Shown here: piece after piece, positions 7,659 to 16,060 of the stretch | Layout: every line of letters starts with the position of its first letter | Numbering within the stretch: position 1 is the stretch's first letter | Assembly: GCA_045613985.1 (NCBI GenBank) | Contig: JAZLCA010000008.1 | Location: forward strand, 1-40,830 | Reading direction: 5' to 3' | Source of the DNA: SIG644 sp045613985 | Lineage (GTDB): Bacteria > Bacillota > Clostridia > Oscillospirales > CAG-272 | Length of the DNA: 40,830 nucleotides | Translations under genes and position numbers: made by a program | The notes under the pieces: model-generated | What the model was told of the DNA's origin: nothing | Database searches by the model: none | Seen by the model: the letters and a program-made list of their open reading frames with translations, nothing else

Positions 7659-7692
7659 ATGTTAAAGAGTAAAGTATTGCTTTATCTTTTTA
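7640..7692 (+). terminator. Long stem-loop terminator after radA
   Basis: The arms 7640-7657 and 7668-7685 pair over 18 bp, including two G-U pairs, around a 10-nt loop. CTTTTT follows. This is a likely intrinsic terminator for radA. Confidence 0.7.
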
Positions 7693-7707
7693 ACAACGAA
7701 TTGATAA

Positions 7708-7735
7708 TTGAAAACTCAAAAAAACATGTTATAAT
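7708..7735 (+). promoter_or_regulatory. Promoter of the XRE regulator gene
   Basis: TTGAAA (7708-7713), a 16-bp spacer and TATAAT (7730-7735), 40 bp before the ATG. Confidence 0.6.
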
Positions 7736-7775
7736 AAAATCGTAAGCTTACAAAATTCATTTTTGGAGGTACGAC

Positions 7776-8882
7776 ATGAACATTAAAATAGGTGCGATCA
7801 TTAAAAAACTTCGCACAGAAAATAATATTACACAAGATACCCTTGCCACAGCTATAGGTGTTACACCTCAAGCTATATCTCGTTGGGAATCTGAAGGTGG
7901 GTATCCCGATATAGAACTTCTCCCGGCGTTGGCAGACTTTTTCTCGGTCAGCACGGATGAGCTTCTTGGATATAAGCTGTCGGAGCGAGAAGAAGAACTT
8001 GCAAATATAAAAAAAGAATTGCGCCGTTTGGCAGAAGTGGGAACTCATCAAGAAAAGCTTTCTTTCGCGCGCGATGCGTTTGTTAAATTTCCTAACGATT
8101 CCAAAATCAAAGTTTATCTTGCTGCCTGTTTGTCGGACGAATGGAACAATACACACGAGAAATCCCTGATTCATGAATCTGAAACTCTCTGTTTATCGGT
8201 AATTGACGACTGCCATGATGAAGACATACGTTATGAAGCAATTTTTACTTTAAGTAGCATATATAACGAATTGGGAGAAATAAAAAAAGCGAGAAGCACA
8301 TTAGAATTGCTCTCGCCGATGAAGTACTGCCGCGAAACTGCTCTTGCTTGTGGAATTGGTGATGGAAATACAGAATTCTACATTCAAGATGAAATTGATA
8401 AATTTGCCGATGGTTTGGGATTGTCCATTCACAATCTTGTGCTACATGAAGATTTGCCAGACGATCCATCAACTTGGGATAAAAAAATTGAAATGCTTAC
8501 TATATCTAATCGACTGTATAAGATGATATACGGAGATAACCTTATGTTTTATCACGTTAGACTATCCCGAAATTATTGGTTAATTTCCACGTATCAGATA
8601 TCGCAGAGCAAAAAGGATGACGCACTTGAATCGCTTGAAAAGATGTGTTATCATGCAATTGAATATGATAAATCTTATATCAACAATCACGGGAAATTTT
8701 ACACATCCGTTCTGACTGATAAGTTGATTTATCCTGAACCGAGCAAAGATTTTCACGAGCTAAAGGAGCACACAGATTGCTACCATATGCTTGACAGATT
8801 GCAACACAAACGATATGATTGTATCCGTCAAGATTCTCGTTTTGTTTCAATTGTGGAGAGATTGAATCAGTATGCGAAATGA
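7776..8882 (+). CDS. XRE-family transcriptional regulator with TPR-like C-terminal region
   Basis: This 368-aa protein has an N-terminal Cro/CI helix-turn-helix at about residues 5-60 (IKKLRTENNITQDTLA, GVTPQAISRWES). A long helical region follows, with pairs of helices resembling tetratricopeptide repeats. Proteins of this build are single-gene regulators common in Clostridia; the helical part may sense a ligand or partner. The GGAGG site is 8 nt before the ATG. The gene is clearly richer in A/T than radA and the lipoprotein gene around it, and inverted copies of a dispersed repeat flank it. Both facts suggest it was acquired. Its targets are not visible. Confidence 0.85.
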   Translation: MNIKIGAIIKKLRTENNITQDTLATAIGVTPQAISRWESEGGYPDIELLPALADFFSVSTDELLGYKLSEREEELANIKKELRRLAEVGTHQEKLSFARDAFVKFPNDSKIKVYLAACLSDEWNNTHEKSLIHESETLCLSVIDDCHDEDIRYEAIFTLSSIYNELGEIKKARSTLELLSPMKYCRETALACGIGDGNTEFYIQDEIDKFADGLGLSIHNLVLHEDLPDDPSTWDKKIEMLTISNRLYKMIYGDNLMFYHVRLSRNYWLISTYQISQSKKDDALESLEKMCYHAIEYDKSYINNHGKFYTSVLTDKLIYPEPSKDFHELKEHTDCYHMLDRLQHKRYDCIRQDSRFVSIVERLNQYAK

Positions 8883-8891
8883 GTTATCCTC

Positions 8892-8918
8892 GCCCCGCCT
8901 TGCGCGGGGCTTCGTTTT
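8892..8918 (+). terminator. Terminator after the XRE regulator gene
   Basis: A GC-rich stem GCCCCGC (8892-8898) / GCGGGGC (8904-8910) is followed by TTCGTTTTT, directly after the stop codon. Confidence 0.85.
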
Positions 8919-8978
8919 TGTGGACACCAAAGCAGTGCTTGTCAGGAAAAACAGATAAGGTTTGAGCAAACTAAACAG

Positions 8979-9056
8979 CCTTCCCCAGTGGGGGAAGGTA
9001 GTAGCCGAAGGCTGACGGATGAGGTATCCTAAACTCCAAGCAACTCCTCATCCACC
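8979..9056. repeat. Palindromic intergenic repeat (CCTTCCCC type)
   Basis: The perfect hairpin CCTTCCCC-AGTG-GGGGAAGG (8979-8998) is followed by GCCGAAGGCTGACGGATGAGG. After a short spacer comes the inverted CCTCATCC. This resembles the palindromic CCTTCCCC...GGATGAGG units that I know as widespread in genomes of gut Clostridia. The open frames in it are not genes. The rest of the 300-bp gap (8930-9228) holds a second hairpin and repeat copy B. Confidence 0.6.
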
Positions 9057-9109
9057 GCGAGTACACCTGAAAAGTGTAATACACGATACCTTGCAGGGCA
9101 TGGCACATG

Positions 9110-9152
9110 AAAAGGAGTACGAACAAAAATGTTCGTGCTCCTTTTGCTTTTT
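9110..9152 (+). terminator. Stem-loop inside the intergenic repeat region
   Basis: The arms AAAAGGAGTACGAACA (9110-9125) and 9130-9145 pair with one G-T over 16 bp around an AAAA loop, followed by GCTTTTT. It looks like a terminator but lies far from a coding stop, so it may be a structural part of the repeat element. Confidence 0.5.
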
Positions 9153-9156
9153 CGGC

Positions 9157-9205
9157 AAGTAAAACCTGCTTTATGGAAGACACCCTTTGGCATCCCTTTT
9201 CTTTC
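9157..9205 (-). repeat. Dispersed intergenic repeat, copy B (inverted relative to copy A)
   Basis: On the reverse strand this reads GAAAAGGGATGCC ... CCATAAAGCAG ... TTTTACTT, matching copy A at 7607-7658. Together the two copies form distant inverted repeats around the XRE gene. Confidence 0.6.
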
Positions 9206-9228
9206 ATTAAAAAACACACGATAAGTTC

Positions 9229-9258
9229 TTGACAGAATTAAAAAAATTATGATATAAT
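9229..9258 (+). promoter_or_regulatory. Promoter of the lipoprotein gene
   Basis: TTGACA (9229-9234), an 18-bp spacer and TATAAT (9253-9258). The leader up to the ATG is about 100 nt; I see no riboswitch in it that I can name. Confidence 0.75.
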
Positions 9259-9365
9259 ATTTTGTATATTTTTTGTATATTATCGGATTTTACAAGGCAA
9301 CTCTCCTTGAAGGGTGGGACTGTTTGTCGAGTAAACTTACCAAAGTTAAGAAAGGAACGAAAAAT

Positions 9366-11234
9366 ATGAAAATTTTCCGTTTGACGTCACTGTTTATGCT
9401 CGTTGCCGCGCTGTTGCTCTGTTGCTTGGGCATCACCGCTTGCAATGATCCGACGCCTCCCAATGACGTAGATCCCGAAACACCGGTCGATCCGGAAACG
9501 CCCATTGATCCCGAAACACCCGTTGATCCCGAAACACCCACCGACCCCGACAAACCAAACGAGATGGAATACATCGTCACGGTGACCGATCCCGACGGCT
9601 CTCCCCTTGCCGATGCTGCCGTGCAAATCTATCAGGGCGATGAGTGTCTTTCCTCCGCTTCCACCGCCGCTGACGGTACAGTCCACTTCACCCTGGTTCA
9701 GGGGGACTACATCGTCAAAGTCACGTTGGACGACTATACTGGCGAAACATCATATCCCCTTACGAAAGATGCGGCGACCTTGAACGTGGTCCTGACCCCC
9801 GTTCCCAAGATCTGTGAGTATATCATTACCGTCGAGGATAGCGATGGTAGTACGCTGAAGGGAGCAAACGTAATGATCTTCAAGGACAATGAAAATCTCG
9901 GTTCTGCCGTAACCGATGAGAAGGGTGAAGCCCGCTTTACGCTGACCGAAGACAATTACTATGTCAAGGTGACGTTGGAAGACTACACCGGCGAAGAGAT
10001 GTACGCCTTCTCCGAGGGTGAGACAACGCTCAACGTAACGCTTGCACCCATCCCCTTTGCAGGAATAGAACTGATACTGGACAATGCTTCTTCTTATACT
10101 ATCGTTTATCCTGCCAAGGCACACCTCCGCTTTTCCGATGCTGCCAACGCGCTGAGCCAGCAAATTCGACTGCGTACGAGCGTGATACTGCCTGTGGCTG
10201 CCGACAATACGCTGGGTAGCGGCGCATATGAAATTCTGATCGGTGAAACCAACCGCCCCGAGAGTGCCGCCGCTATCGCCGCACTCCCGACACACGGATA
10301 TTCTGTCACGATTAGCGGAGATAAGATCGTAGTAGTGGGAACCGATCCCACGATGACGGCTTTAGCCCTCTACCGCTTGGAGGCAGAGATTTTGAAAAAC
10401 ACTGAGCTGTGCGGCAAGGGTATGTTACTCATTCCCGAGGGTACGGCACTGACTCAAAGCTACGACGCGGCGTTGACCGTCAAGGAAAAAATAGAAAGCG
10501 AATACGCCGTAACAGCATCTACCGAATTTGTTCTGCACGGTGAGCAGTACACCAAGAAGATCCGTATTACCCAGGGTGCAGCCTCTGACGGCAAGTATGC
10601 CTATTTCTCGGTACGCCGCGCAGGAACTGACGGCGTCGGCGGCGTTATTTACAAGTACGATCTGGAGACGAAGGAGAAGGTCGCTGTCAGTGAGGAGATC
10701 GATTTTGGACACGGTAACGATTTGACCTATGACACCAAGAATAACCGCCTCATCGTTTGTCACGGTCTGAAGCAGAGTCACATTTTGACCATTGTCGACC
10801 CTGAAACGCTGACCGTCATTGAGCGCGTGGAAATTGAGCCCTCCGGCAGTTCTATCACCTACAACCCCTGGACGAATTCCTACGCTATGGGCGAAGGTTA
10901 TAAAATTGATTTTATGGATGCAGATTTCAATCTGATCAAAACAGTTAACCGCAAAGATTATGACCAGCGAGGCTATGTCAACCAGGGTGGTGGCTCGGAT
11001 CAGAATTTCATCTATTTCCCTGTGAGTGCTTCTAACAAAACCAAAAATGCAGTAATAGTTTTTGACTGGGAAGGAAATCAAGTCAAGGAAATACCGCTTC
11101 CCGAAGAACACGAATCCCAGAGCATTTTCGTGGTAGGTGACACTTATTACATCACCTTCTACCATAACGGTCAGGATGCCGGCACCTATCTCCACGAGAT
11201 GACCTTTGAAATCGTTTACGTAAACCGCTCGTAA
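9366..11234 (+). CDS. Large surface lipoprotein with Asp-Pro repeats, two Cna-B-like domains and a propeller-like C-terminus
   Basis: The protein is about 622 aa from the ATG at 9366; an upstream in-frame ATG (9273) would put residues ahead of the signal peptide. It begins with a lipoprotein signal (KIFRLTSLFMLVAALLLCC...) and the lipobox ITAC. A stalk of DPETP-type repeats follows. Two tandem beta-sandwich units come next, each with the pattern YI[VI]TV-D-DGS and a KVTL[DE]DYTGE end, as in carboxypeptidase-regulatory/Cna-B-like modules. The next region (ELILDNASSYTIVYPAKA ... YEILIGETNRP) resembles a domain found before glycoside hydrolase modules. The last 200 residues have repeated beta strands suggestive of a propeller. 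No catalytic motif is recognised. It is probably a surface binding or sensing protein. Confidence 0.8.
   Translation: MKIFRLTSLFMLVAALLLCCLGITACNDPTPPNDVDPETPVDPETPIDPETPVDPETPTDPDKPNEMEYIVTVTDPDGSPLADAAVQIYQGDECLSSASTAADGTVHFTLVQGDYIVKVTLDDYTGETSYPLTKDAATLNVVLTPVPKICEYIITVEDSDGSTLKGANVMIFKDNENLGSAVTDEKGEARFTLTEDNYYVKVTLEDYTGEEMYAFSEGETTLNVTLAPIPFAGIELILDNASSYTIVYPAKAHLRFSDAANALSQQIRLRTSVILPVAADNTLGSGAYEILIGETNRPESAAAIAALPTHGYSVTISGDKIVVVGTDPTMTALALYRLEAEILKNTELCGKGMLLIPEGTALTQSYDAALTVKEKIESEYAVTASTEFVLHGEQYTKKIRITQGAASDGKYAYFSVRRAGTDGVGGVIYKYDLETKEKVAVSEEIDFGHGNDLTYDTKNNRLIVCHGLKQSHILTIVDPETLTVIERVEIEPSGSSITYNPWTNSYAMGEGYKIDFMDADFNLIKTVNRKDYDQRGYVNQGGGSDQNFIYFPVSASNKTKNAVIVFDWEGNQVKEIPLPEEHESQSIFVVGDTYYITFYHNGQDAGTYLHEMTFEIVYVNRS
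9471..9560 (+). repeat. Tandem 18-bp repeat coding for the Asp-Pro-Glu-Thr-Pro stalk
   Basis: Five units of 18 bp beginning GATCCCGAAACACC, with small changes, encode the DPETPx stalk of the lipoprotein. Such arrays can change copy number by slippage. Confidence 0.85.
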
Positions 11235-11245
11235 AAATCAATCGA

Positions 11246-11355
11246 AAAACGCCCACCAAATAATATAATCCCCTTAGAGTAGACACTCGAAAAACAAAAA
11301 AAGTTTTCGAGACTACACTAAGGGGATTATATCTATATCAAAAGGTTGGCGTTTT
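11246..11355. terminator. Nested bidirectional hairpin between the lipoprotein and S1 genes
   Basis: The outer arms AAAACGCCCACC (11246-11257) and 11344-11355 pair with one mismatch and end in a T-run on either strand. Inside lies a second, near-perfect inverted repeat of about 30 bp (11263-11295 and 11303-11332; ATATAATCCCCTTAG...). The outer hairpin suits a terminator shared by the two convergent genes. The inner one is much longer than a terminator needs. Confidence 0.75.
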
Positions 11356-11360
11356 TTCTT

Positions 11361-12323
11361 TTATCCCCCAAACACCGTCTCCACCCGTTTTCGACACCCT
11401 GCGGGCGAGTAGGTCCAGCGGTCGATATGCTCAACATCTTCACCTATGTAATAGGTCAGCGGCGTGGGGGCGCTCGTCCCCGCAAAGGTATCGATCAATA
11501 CCAGCTTGATCTTCATGCGTTCCGGGAGAATGCTTTTGATAAACACGGCGGCACTCTGACCCACCCACGTTTTTGCCTGTTCCCTCATTTCCTCCCGCAA
11601 CTCGGTAAGACCTGCAAGGTTGGGGGCAAGCTCGACGAACATCCCGTAATCCTCCACGCTGCGCACGATTCCCGTGACCGTCTGCCCCATATCAAAGCGG
11701 GCGGCATTTTGCTCCCATGTACCGAGCAGCTCGCGCAAGGTGACGAAAACGCGGTTGTTCTGCGCGTCTATCGTTTTGACCGCCACCCGTAATTTCGCCC
11801 CAACGGCAACTCGTTCGCGGGGGTGATGAATGCGGGAGACCGACAGACAATCGACACTCAAAAGAGATACGATTCCACAGCCGATATCGACAAATGCCCC
11901 GAAACTCTCAAGATGCGTGACCTTGGCAGGAATGATATCGCCCGGCACAAGTGTACTTAAGAATTCACGGTAGCAATCCATTTGGGCTGCTCTGCGGGAA
12001 AGCAGCAATTGAGGCTTCCCTTTTTCTTTTTCACGCAAAACTCCAAGCACGCGAAAGCAAACGGGCTTGCCGACGCGGGATATCACAGCAATATCCTTAA
12101 TGGGCTGTCCGTCAGGGTTGAACACCGTCTCCCCATACGGCATATACCCCTCAAAACCGCCCACGTCTACGTGAAGATTGAGCGAGTGATCGCACAGTGT
12201 GGCAATGCCCTCCAGGATCATTCCGTTATTCATAGCCCGCTCCAGTGCGCTGATGCTGGCCGTGGCTTCTCTGTTTTCCGCGGTAGCCAGACGGGAACCT
12301 TCAGGCAGATAGTAATCGTTCAT
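11361..12323 (-). CDS. S1 RNA-binding domain protein (ribosomal protein S1-like)
   Basis: This 320-aa protein has at least two clear S1 (OB-fold) domains: GDIIPAKVTHLESFGAFVDIG at about residues 140-210 and GQTVTGIVRSVEDYGMFVELAP at about 225-290. A less clear one precedes them (MILEGIATLC...VGGFEGYMPYGE). It is shorter than E. coli S1 and resembles the S1-like proteins of Clostridia, which bind mRNA or ribosomes. The start is ATG 12323, with AGGAG about 10 nt upstream. The longer frame to 12521 starts with non-conserved residues and runs into the divergent ABC gene. It shares a terminator with the lipoprotein gene. Confidence 0.85.
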   Translation of the reverse strand: MNDYYLPEGSRLATAENREATASISALERAMNNGMILEGIATLCDHSLNLHVDVGGFEGYMPYGETVFNPDGQPIKDIAVISRVGKPVCFRVLGVLREKEKGKPQLLLSRRAAQMDCYREFLSTLVPGDIIPAKVTHLESFGAFVDIGCGIVSLLSVDCLSVSRIHHPRERVAVGAKLRVAVKTIDAQNNRVFVTLRELLGTWEQNAARFDMGQTVTGIVRSVEDYGMFVELAPNLAGLTELREEMREQAKTWVGQSAAVFIKSILPERMKIKLVLIDTFAGTSAPTPLTYYIGEDVEHIDRWTYSPAGCRKRVETVFGG

Positions 12324-12519
12324 ACGTATCGTTCTCCTTTCCATACACTTCCGGATCTTTTTCATCCGTAACCTCGGATGGTATGGTCCATTGTATGAAA
12401 AAAGAGAACAAAATATGCTTTTGTTGATACGGCACCAAGAAAAAAGCAAAAAGCCCTTTTCAAATGCTCCAAAATATGATATACTGACAGATATGAAGAA
12501 AATCAAAGAAAGGCATATC

Positions 12520-14247
12520 ATGAGAAAACTTTTGAGATTTCTAAAACCTTATATTAAAGAAACCATTTTAGGACCGCTGTTCAAGCTGCTCGAGGCCTCC
12601 TTTGAATTGCTCGTCCCCCTGGTAGTTGCCAACATTATTGACGTTGGTATCGCACAGGGAGACCGAAGCGTTATTCTGCGCGGCTGCCTGATATTGGTGG
12701 CCTTAGGTATCATCGGTCTGATCTGCGCGATCACTGCGCAGTATTTTGCTGCCCGCGCCGCCGTCGGCTTTGCCTCTCAGGTGCGTCATTCGCTGTTCTC
12801 ACATATCGGAAAGCTGTCCTACAGCGATCTGGACCGCGTGGGAACTTCGACTATGATCACCCGTATGACCAGTGACGTCAACCAAGTGCAATCGGGCGTC
12901 AATTTGACGTTGCGCTTGGTTCTGCGCTCTCCCTTCGTCGTCTTCGGCGCGATGATCATGGCCTTTACCGTCAATCCTACTGGAGCGTCGGTGTTTGCTG
13001 TCACTATTCCCGTTCTTTCTCTGGTTGTGTTCGGCATTATGCTCATTTGCCTGCCGCTATACAAAAAGATCCAAGAGCGTCTGGACGGTATTACGGGGGC
13101 AACACGAGAGAACCTGACCGGTGTGCGCGTCATCCGCGCTTTTTGCAAAGAAGATGATGAAATTGCGACCTTTGATCAGCGCAACCATCTTCTGACGACC
13201 GTTCAGAACCATGTCGGCCGCATTTCCGCCCTGCTCAATCCTCTGTCCTATGCCCTGGTCAATCTTGCCATCGTCGTTTTGATCTACATCGGTGCCATTC
13301 AGGTGGATCACGGCAAAATATCGCAGGGTGAAGTCATTGCCCTTTACAACTACATGTCTCAGATTTTGGTCGAGCTGATCAAGCTGGCCAGCCTCATCAT
13401 CACCATCACCAAAGCCATCGCCTGCGGACGCCGCGTCCAGACCATGCTGGAGGTCAAAACCACTATGGACGTCAATGAGGGCGGACTGAATCCCCCGGCA
13501 GGCGAGGGTGAGGTCGTGCGCTTTGAGAATGTCAGCATGGCATATACCGGCGCGGGTGACGTGGTACTGCACGACGTCAGCTTTACTGCGAATCGCGGTG
13601 AAGTGATCGGTGTCATCGGCGGCACCGGTTCGGGTAAATCCACCCTGGTCAATCTTATTCCCCGCTTTTATGATGTCAGCGAAGGACAAGTATGTGTCAA
13701 CGGAACTCCGGTCAAGGAATGGTCTGCCGAACGACTGCGAGAGCGCATTGGTGTCGTACCGCAAAAAGCGGTGCTGTTCCGCGGCACCATTCGGGATAAT
13801 CTCCGTTGGGGCAATGCAAATGCGACCGAGCAGGATATGCTGGACGCGCTCCGAATTGCCCAGGCCGAAGAGATCGTTCGCTCCAAAGCTGGCGGTCTGG
13901 ATGCCCCCGTGGAGCAAAACGGACGTAATTTCTCGGGCGGTCAGCGCCAACGATTAACCATCGCACGCGCTCTTGTCCGCAAGCCCGAAATTCTGATTTT
14001 GGACGACAGCTCCTCTGCTCTCGACTATGCAACCGATGCTGCCTTGCGCCGCGCTCTGCGCGAAATGAAGGATGCGCCTACGGTGTTTATCGTATCGCAG
14101 CGCGCCACCTCGCTTCAACACGCCGACCGCATCGTCGTACTGGACGATGGCGAGGTTGCAGGCATCGGTAATCATGAACAGCTTTTGCAAAGCTGTGATA
14201 CCTACCGCGAGATCTACGAATCGCAATTCAGAAAGGAGAGTGTCTGA
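12520..14247 (+). CDS. ABC exporter half-transporter A (degenerate-site subunit)
   Basis: This 575-aa protein has six membrane helices in the first 320 residues, then a nucleotide-binding domain. It shows Walker A GGTGSGKST, signature FSGGQ and Walker B ILILDDSSSALD, in which the catalytic glutamate is Asp (D496). The switch histidine is Gln (VSQRA). The Asp and Gln changes mark the degenerate-site half of heterodimeric type IV exporters (TM287 or BmrC type). The partner starts 1 nt after its stop codon. Such pairs export drugs, peptides or lipids; the substrate is unknown. The start is ATG 12520, which begins MRKLLRFLKPYIK; two upstream ATGs (12391, 12493) are less likely. Confidence 0.9.
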   Translation: MRKLLRFLKPYIKETILGPLFKLLEASFELLVPLVVANIIDVGIAQGDRSVILRGCLILVALGIIGLICAITAQYFAARAAVGFASQVRHSLFSHIGKLSYSDLDRVGTSTMITRMTSDVNQVQSGVNLTLRLVLRSPFVVFGAMIMAFTVNPTGASVFAVTIPVLSLVVFGIMLICLPLYKKIQERLDGITGATRENLTGVRVIRAFCKEDDEIATFDQRNHLLTTVQNHVGRISALLNPLSYALVNLAIVVLIYIGAIQVDHGKISQGEVIALYNYMSQILVELIKLASLIITITKAIACGRRVQTMLEVKTTMDVNEGGLNPPAGEGEVVRFENVSMAYTGAGDVVLHDVSFTANRGEVIGVIGGTGSGKSTLVNLIPRFYDVSEGQVCVNGTPVKEWSAERLRERIGVVPQKAVLFRGTIRDNLRWGNANATEQDMLDALRIAQAEEIVRSKAGGLDAPVEQNGRNFSGGQRQRLTIARALVRKPEILILDDSSSALDYATDAALRRALREMKDAPTVFIVSQRATSLQHADRIVVLDDGEVAGIGNHEQLLQSCDTYREIYESQFRKESV

Positions 14248-14248
14248 T

Positions 14249-16018
14249 ATGGCAAAAGAAAAACTCTCCGCCAAGCAAACGCGCAAGGCTCTTGGACACG
14301 TACTGTCCTATTTGCGCCGCTACCGTCTCCATATTCTCTTATCCGCCCTGCTCGCCACCGTTTCGGTCGGCCTGACGCTGTATATTCCCATTGTAATCGG
14401 TGATGCTATCGACTGCATCGTGGATCAGGGCAACGTTGATTTTGAGAGCATTCTTCCCCTTCTCATCCGCGTGGCAATCTGCACCGGCATCATTGCCCTC
14501 GCCCAATGGTTGATGAGCACACTCAACAACAAGATCACCTTTGAGGTCGTGCGTGATACCCGAAGCGCGGCCTTCCGCCGCATTCAGAAGCTTCCCCTCT
14601 CTTATCTTGACACCAAGCCAACGGGAGAAGTCGTCAGCCGTGTCATTTCCGACGTTGATCAGTTTGCCGACGGCCTTCTTCTCGGCTTTACTCAGCTGTT
14701 CACCGGTGTCCTGACCATTCTCGGCACTCTTGTTTTCATGCTGACACTGCACCCGCTGATCACCCTTGTTGTCGTAGTGTTGACGCCGCTGTCTCTGTTC
14801 GTCGCCCGCTATATTGCCACCCACACGCACGATATGTTCAAAAAGCAATCCGAAACGCGAGGCGAGCAAACAGCGATGATCGAGGAAATGATCGGCAACC
14901 AAAAGGTAGTCAAGGCCTTTGCGCATGAGGACGAATCTCTGCGCGATTTTGACGAGGTCAACGAGCGTCTTTGCAAATACTCGCTCAAGGCTATCTTCTA
15001 TTCCTCGCTGGTCAATCCCTGTACCAGATTTATCAACTCCATGGTCTACGCCGCCGTTGCTCTGACAGGTGCTTTGACCGTGTTGTCCAATCCTACGGTC
15101 TTTACCGTCGGCATGCTGTCCTGTTTTCTGACCTACGCCAACCAGTATACCAAGCCATTCAACGAAATTTCGGGCGTTATTACCGAGTTGCAAAATGCTC
15201 TGGCCTGCGCCGAACGCATTTTCGATCTGATCGAACAGCCGGCCGAGGTGGCGGATGCCGCAGACGCTACCGAGTTACAGCGAGCACAGGGTACCGTCGC
15301 GCTGGAGGACGTACACTTTGCATACGATCCCGCCCGTCCCCTCATCCGCGGCTTCACCCTTGAGGTTGCTCCCGGTCAGCGAGTGGCTATCGTCGGCCCC
15401 ACAGGATGCGGCATAACCACGCTGATCAATCTGCTCATGCGCTTTTATGACGTGAATGAAGGTGTCATCTCTGTCGACGGCCACGCCCTCCGCCAACTCT
15501 CGCGCCGCTCCCTGCGCCAAAACTACGGTATGGTGTTGCAGGAAACGTGGTTGCGCTCGGGCACCATCCGCGATAATATCATCATGGGCAAGCCCGATGC
15601 CACCGAGGAGGAGATCGTAGCGGCGGCCCGCGCTTCCCACGCGCACAGCTTTATCCGCCGATTGCCGCAGGGCTACGACACTGTCATTGGTGAGGACGGT
15701 GGCAGCCTTTCTCAAGGTCAGAAGCAGCTGTTGTGCATCACCCGCATTATGCTGTGCCTGCCGCCCATGCTCATTCTGGACGAGGCTACCTCCTCCATTG
15801 ACACCCGAACAGAGCTGAAAATTCAGGATGCATTTGCCCGTATGATGAAGGGGCGCACCAGCTTTATCGTGGCTCACCGCCTGTCCACCATCCGCGATGC
15901 CGATATCATTCTCGTGATGAAAGACGGCAATGTCATTGAGCAAGGCAAGCACCAAGAACTGCTCGCCCGTGGTGGATTTTACGCCAACCTCTACAACAGT
16001 CAATTTGATCCCGCATAA
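14249..16018 (+). CDS. ABC exporter half-transporter B, with Walker A lysine replaced by isoleucine
   Basis: This 589-aa partner of the gene before it has six membrane helices and a nucleotide-binding domain with signature LSQGQ, Walker B MLILDEATSSID and switch region VAHRLST. Both the catalytic Glu and the His are present, as expected for the subunit that supplies the active Walker A/B. Yet its Walker A reads GPTGCGITT: codon 389 (15413-15415) is ATA (Ile), where Lys is normally essential for holding ATP phosphates. One base change (AAA to ATA) explains it. Either this is a real loss of activity or a sequencing error. The ribosome binding site AAAGGAG is in the end of gene A, so the two are translationally coupled. 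A terminator follows. Confidence 0.9.
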   Translation: MAKEKLSAKQTRKALGHVLSYLRRYRLHILLSALLATVSVGLTLYIPIVIGDAIDCIVDQGNVDFESILPLLIRVAICTGIIALAQWLMSTLNNKITFEVVRDTRSAAFRRIQKLPLSYLDTKPTGEVVSRVISDVDQFADGLLLGFTQLFTGVLTILGTLVFMLTLHPLITLVVVVLTPLSLFVARYIATHTHDMFKKQSETRGEQTAMIEEMIGNQKVVKAFAHEDESLRDFDEVNERLCKYSLKAIFYSSLVNPCTRFINSMVYAAVALTGALTVLSNPTVFTVGMLSCFLTYANQYTKPFNEISGVITELQNALACAERIFDLIEQPAEVADAADATELQRAQGTVALEDVHFAYDPARPLIRGFTLEVAPGQRVAIVGPTGCGITTLINLLMRFYDVNEGVISVDGHALRQLSRRSLRQNYGMVLQETWLRSGTIRDNIIMGKPDATEEEIVAAARASHAHSFIRRLPQGYDTVIGEDGGSLSQGQKQLLCITRIMLCLPPMLILDEATSSIDTRTELKIQDAFARMMKGRTSFIVAHRLSTIRDADIILVMKDGNVIEQGKHQELLARGGFYANLYNSQFDPA

Positions 16019-16019
16019 G

Positions 16020-16055
16020 AAAAATGCCTGCTTGATGTACCAAGCAGGCATTTTT
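16020..16055. terminator. Bidirectional terminator between exporter gene B and radC
   Basis: The perfect 15-bp stem AAAAATGCCTGCTTG (16020-16034) with arm 16041-16055 has a 6-nt loop and T-runs on both strands. It serves the convergent genes. Confidence 0.9.
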
Positions 16056-16060
16056 GATGC

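Noticed and set aside
8971..9219. Leftward open frame of 82 codons
   Set aside because: It is made of intergenic palindromic repeats and a hairpin, with no ribosome binding site fitting a gene.
9265..9365. Riboswitch in the leader of the lipoprotein gene
   Set aside because: The leader has GGCAACTC...GGGTGGGAC, which faintly recalls c-di-GMP riboswitches, but the second hairpin and core bases are missing.
9471..9560. CRISPR-like regular repeat
   Set aside because: The 18-bp units follow one another without spacers and encode the protein stalk; no CRISPR array or cas gene is present.
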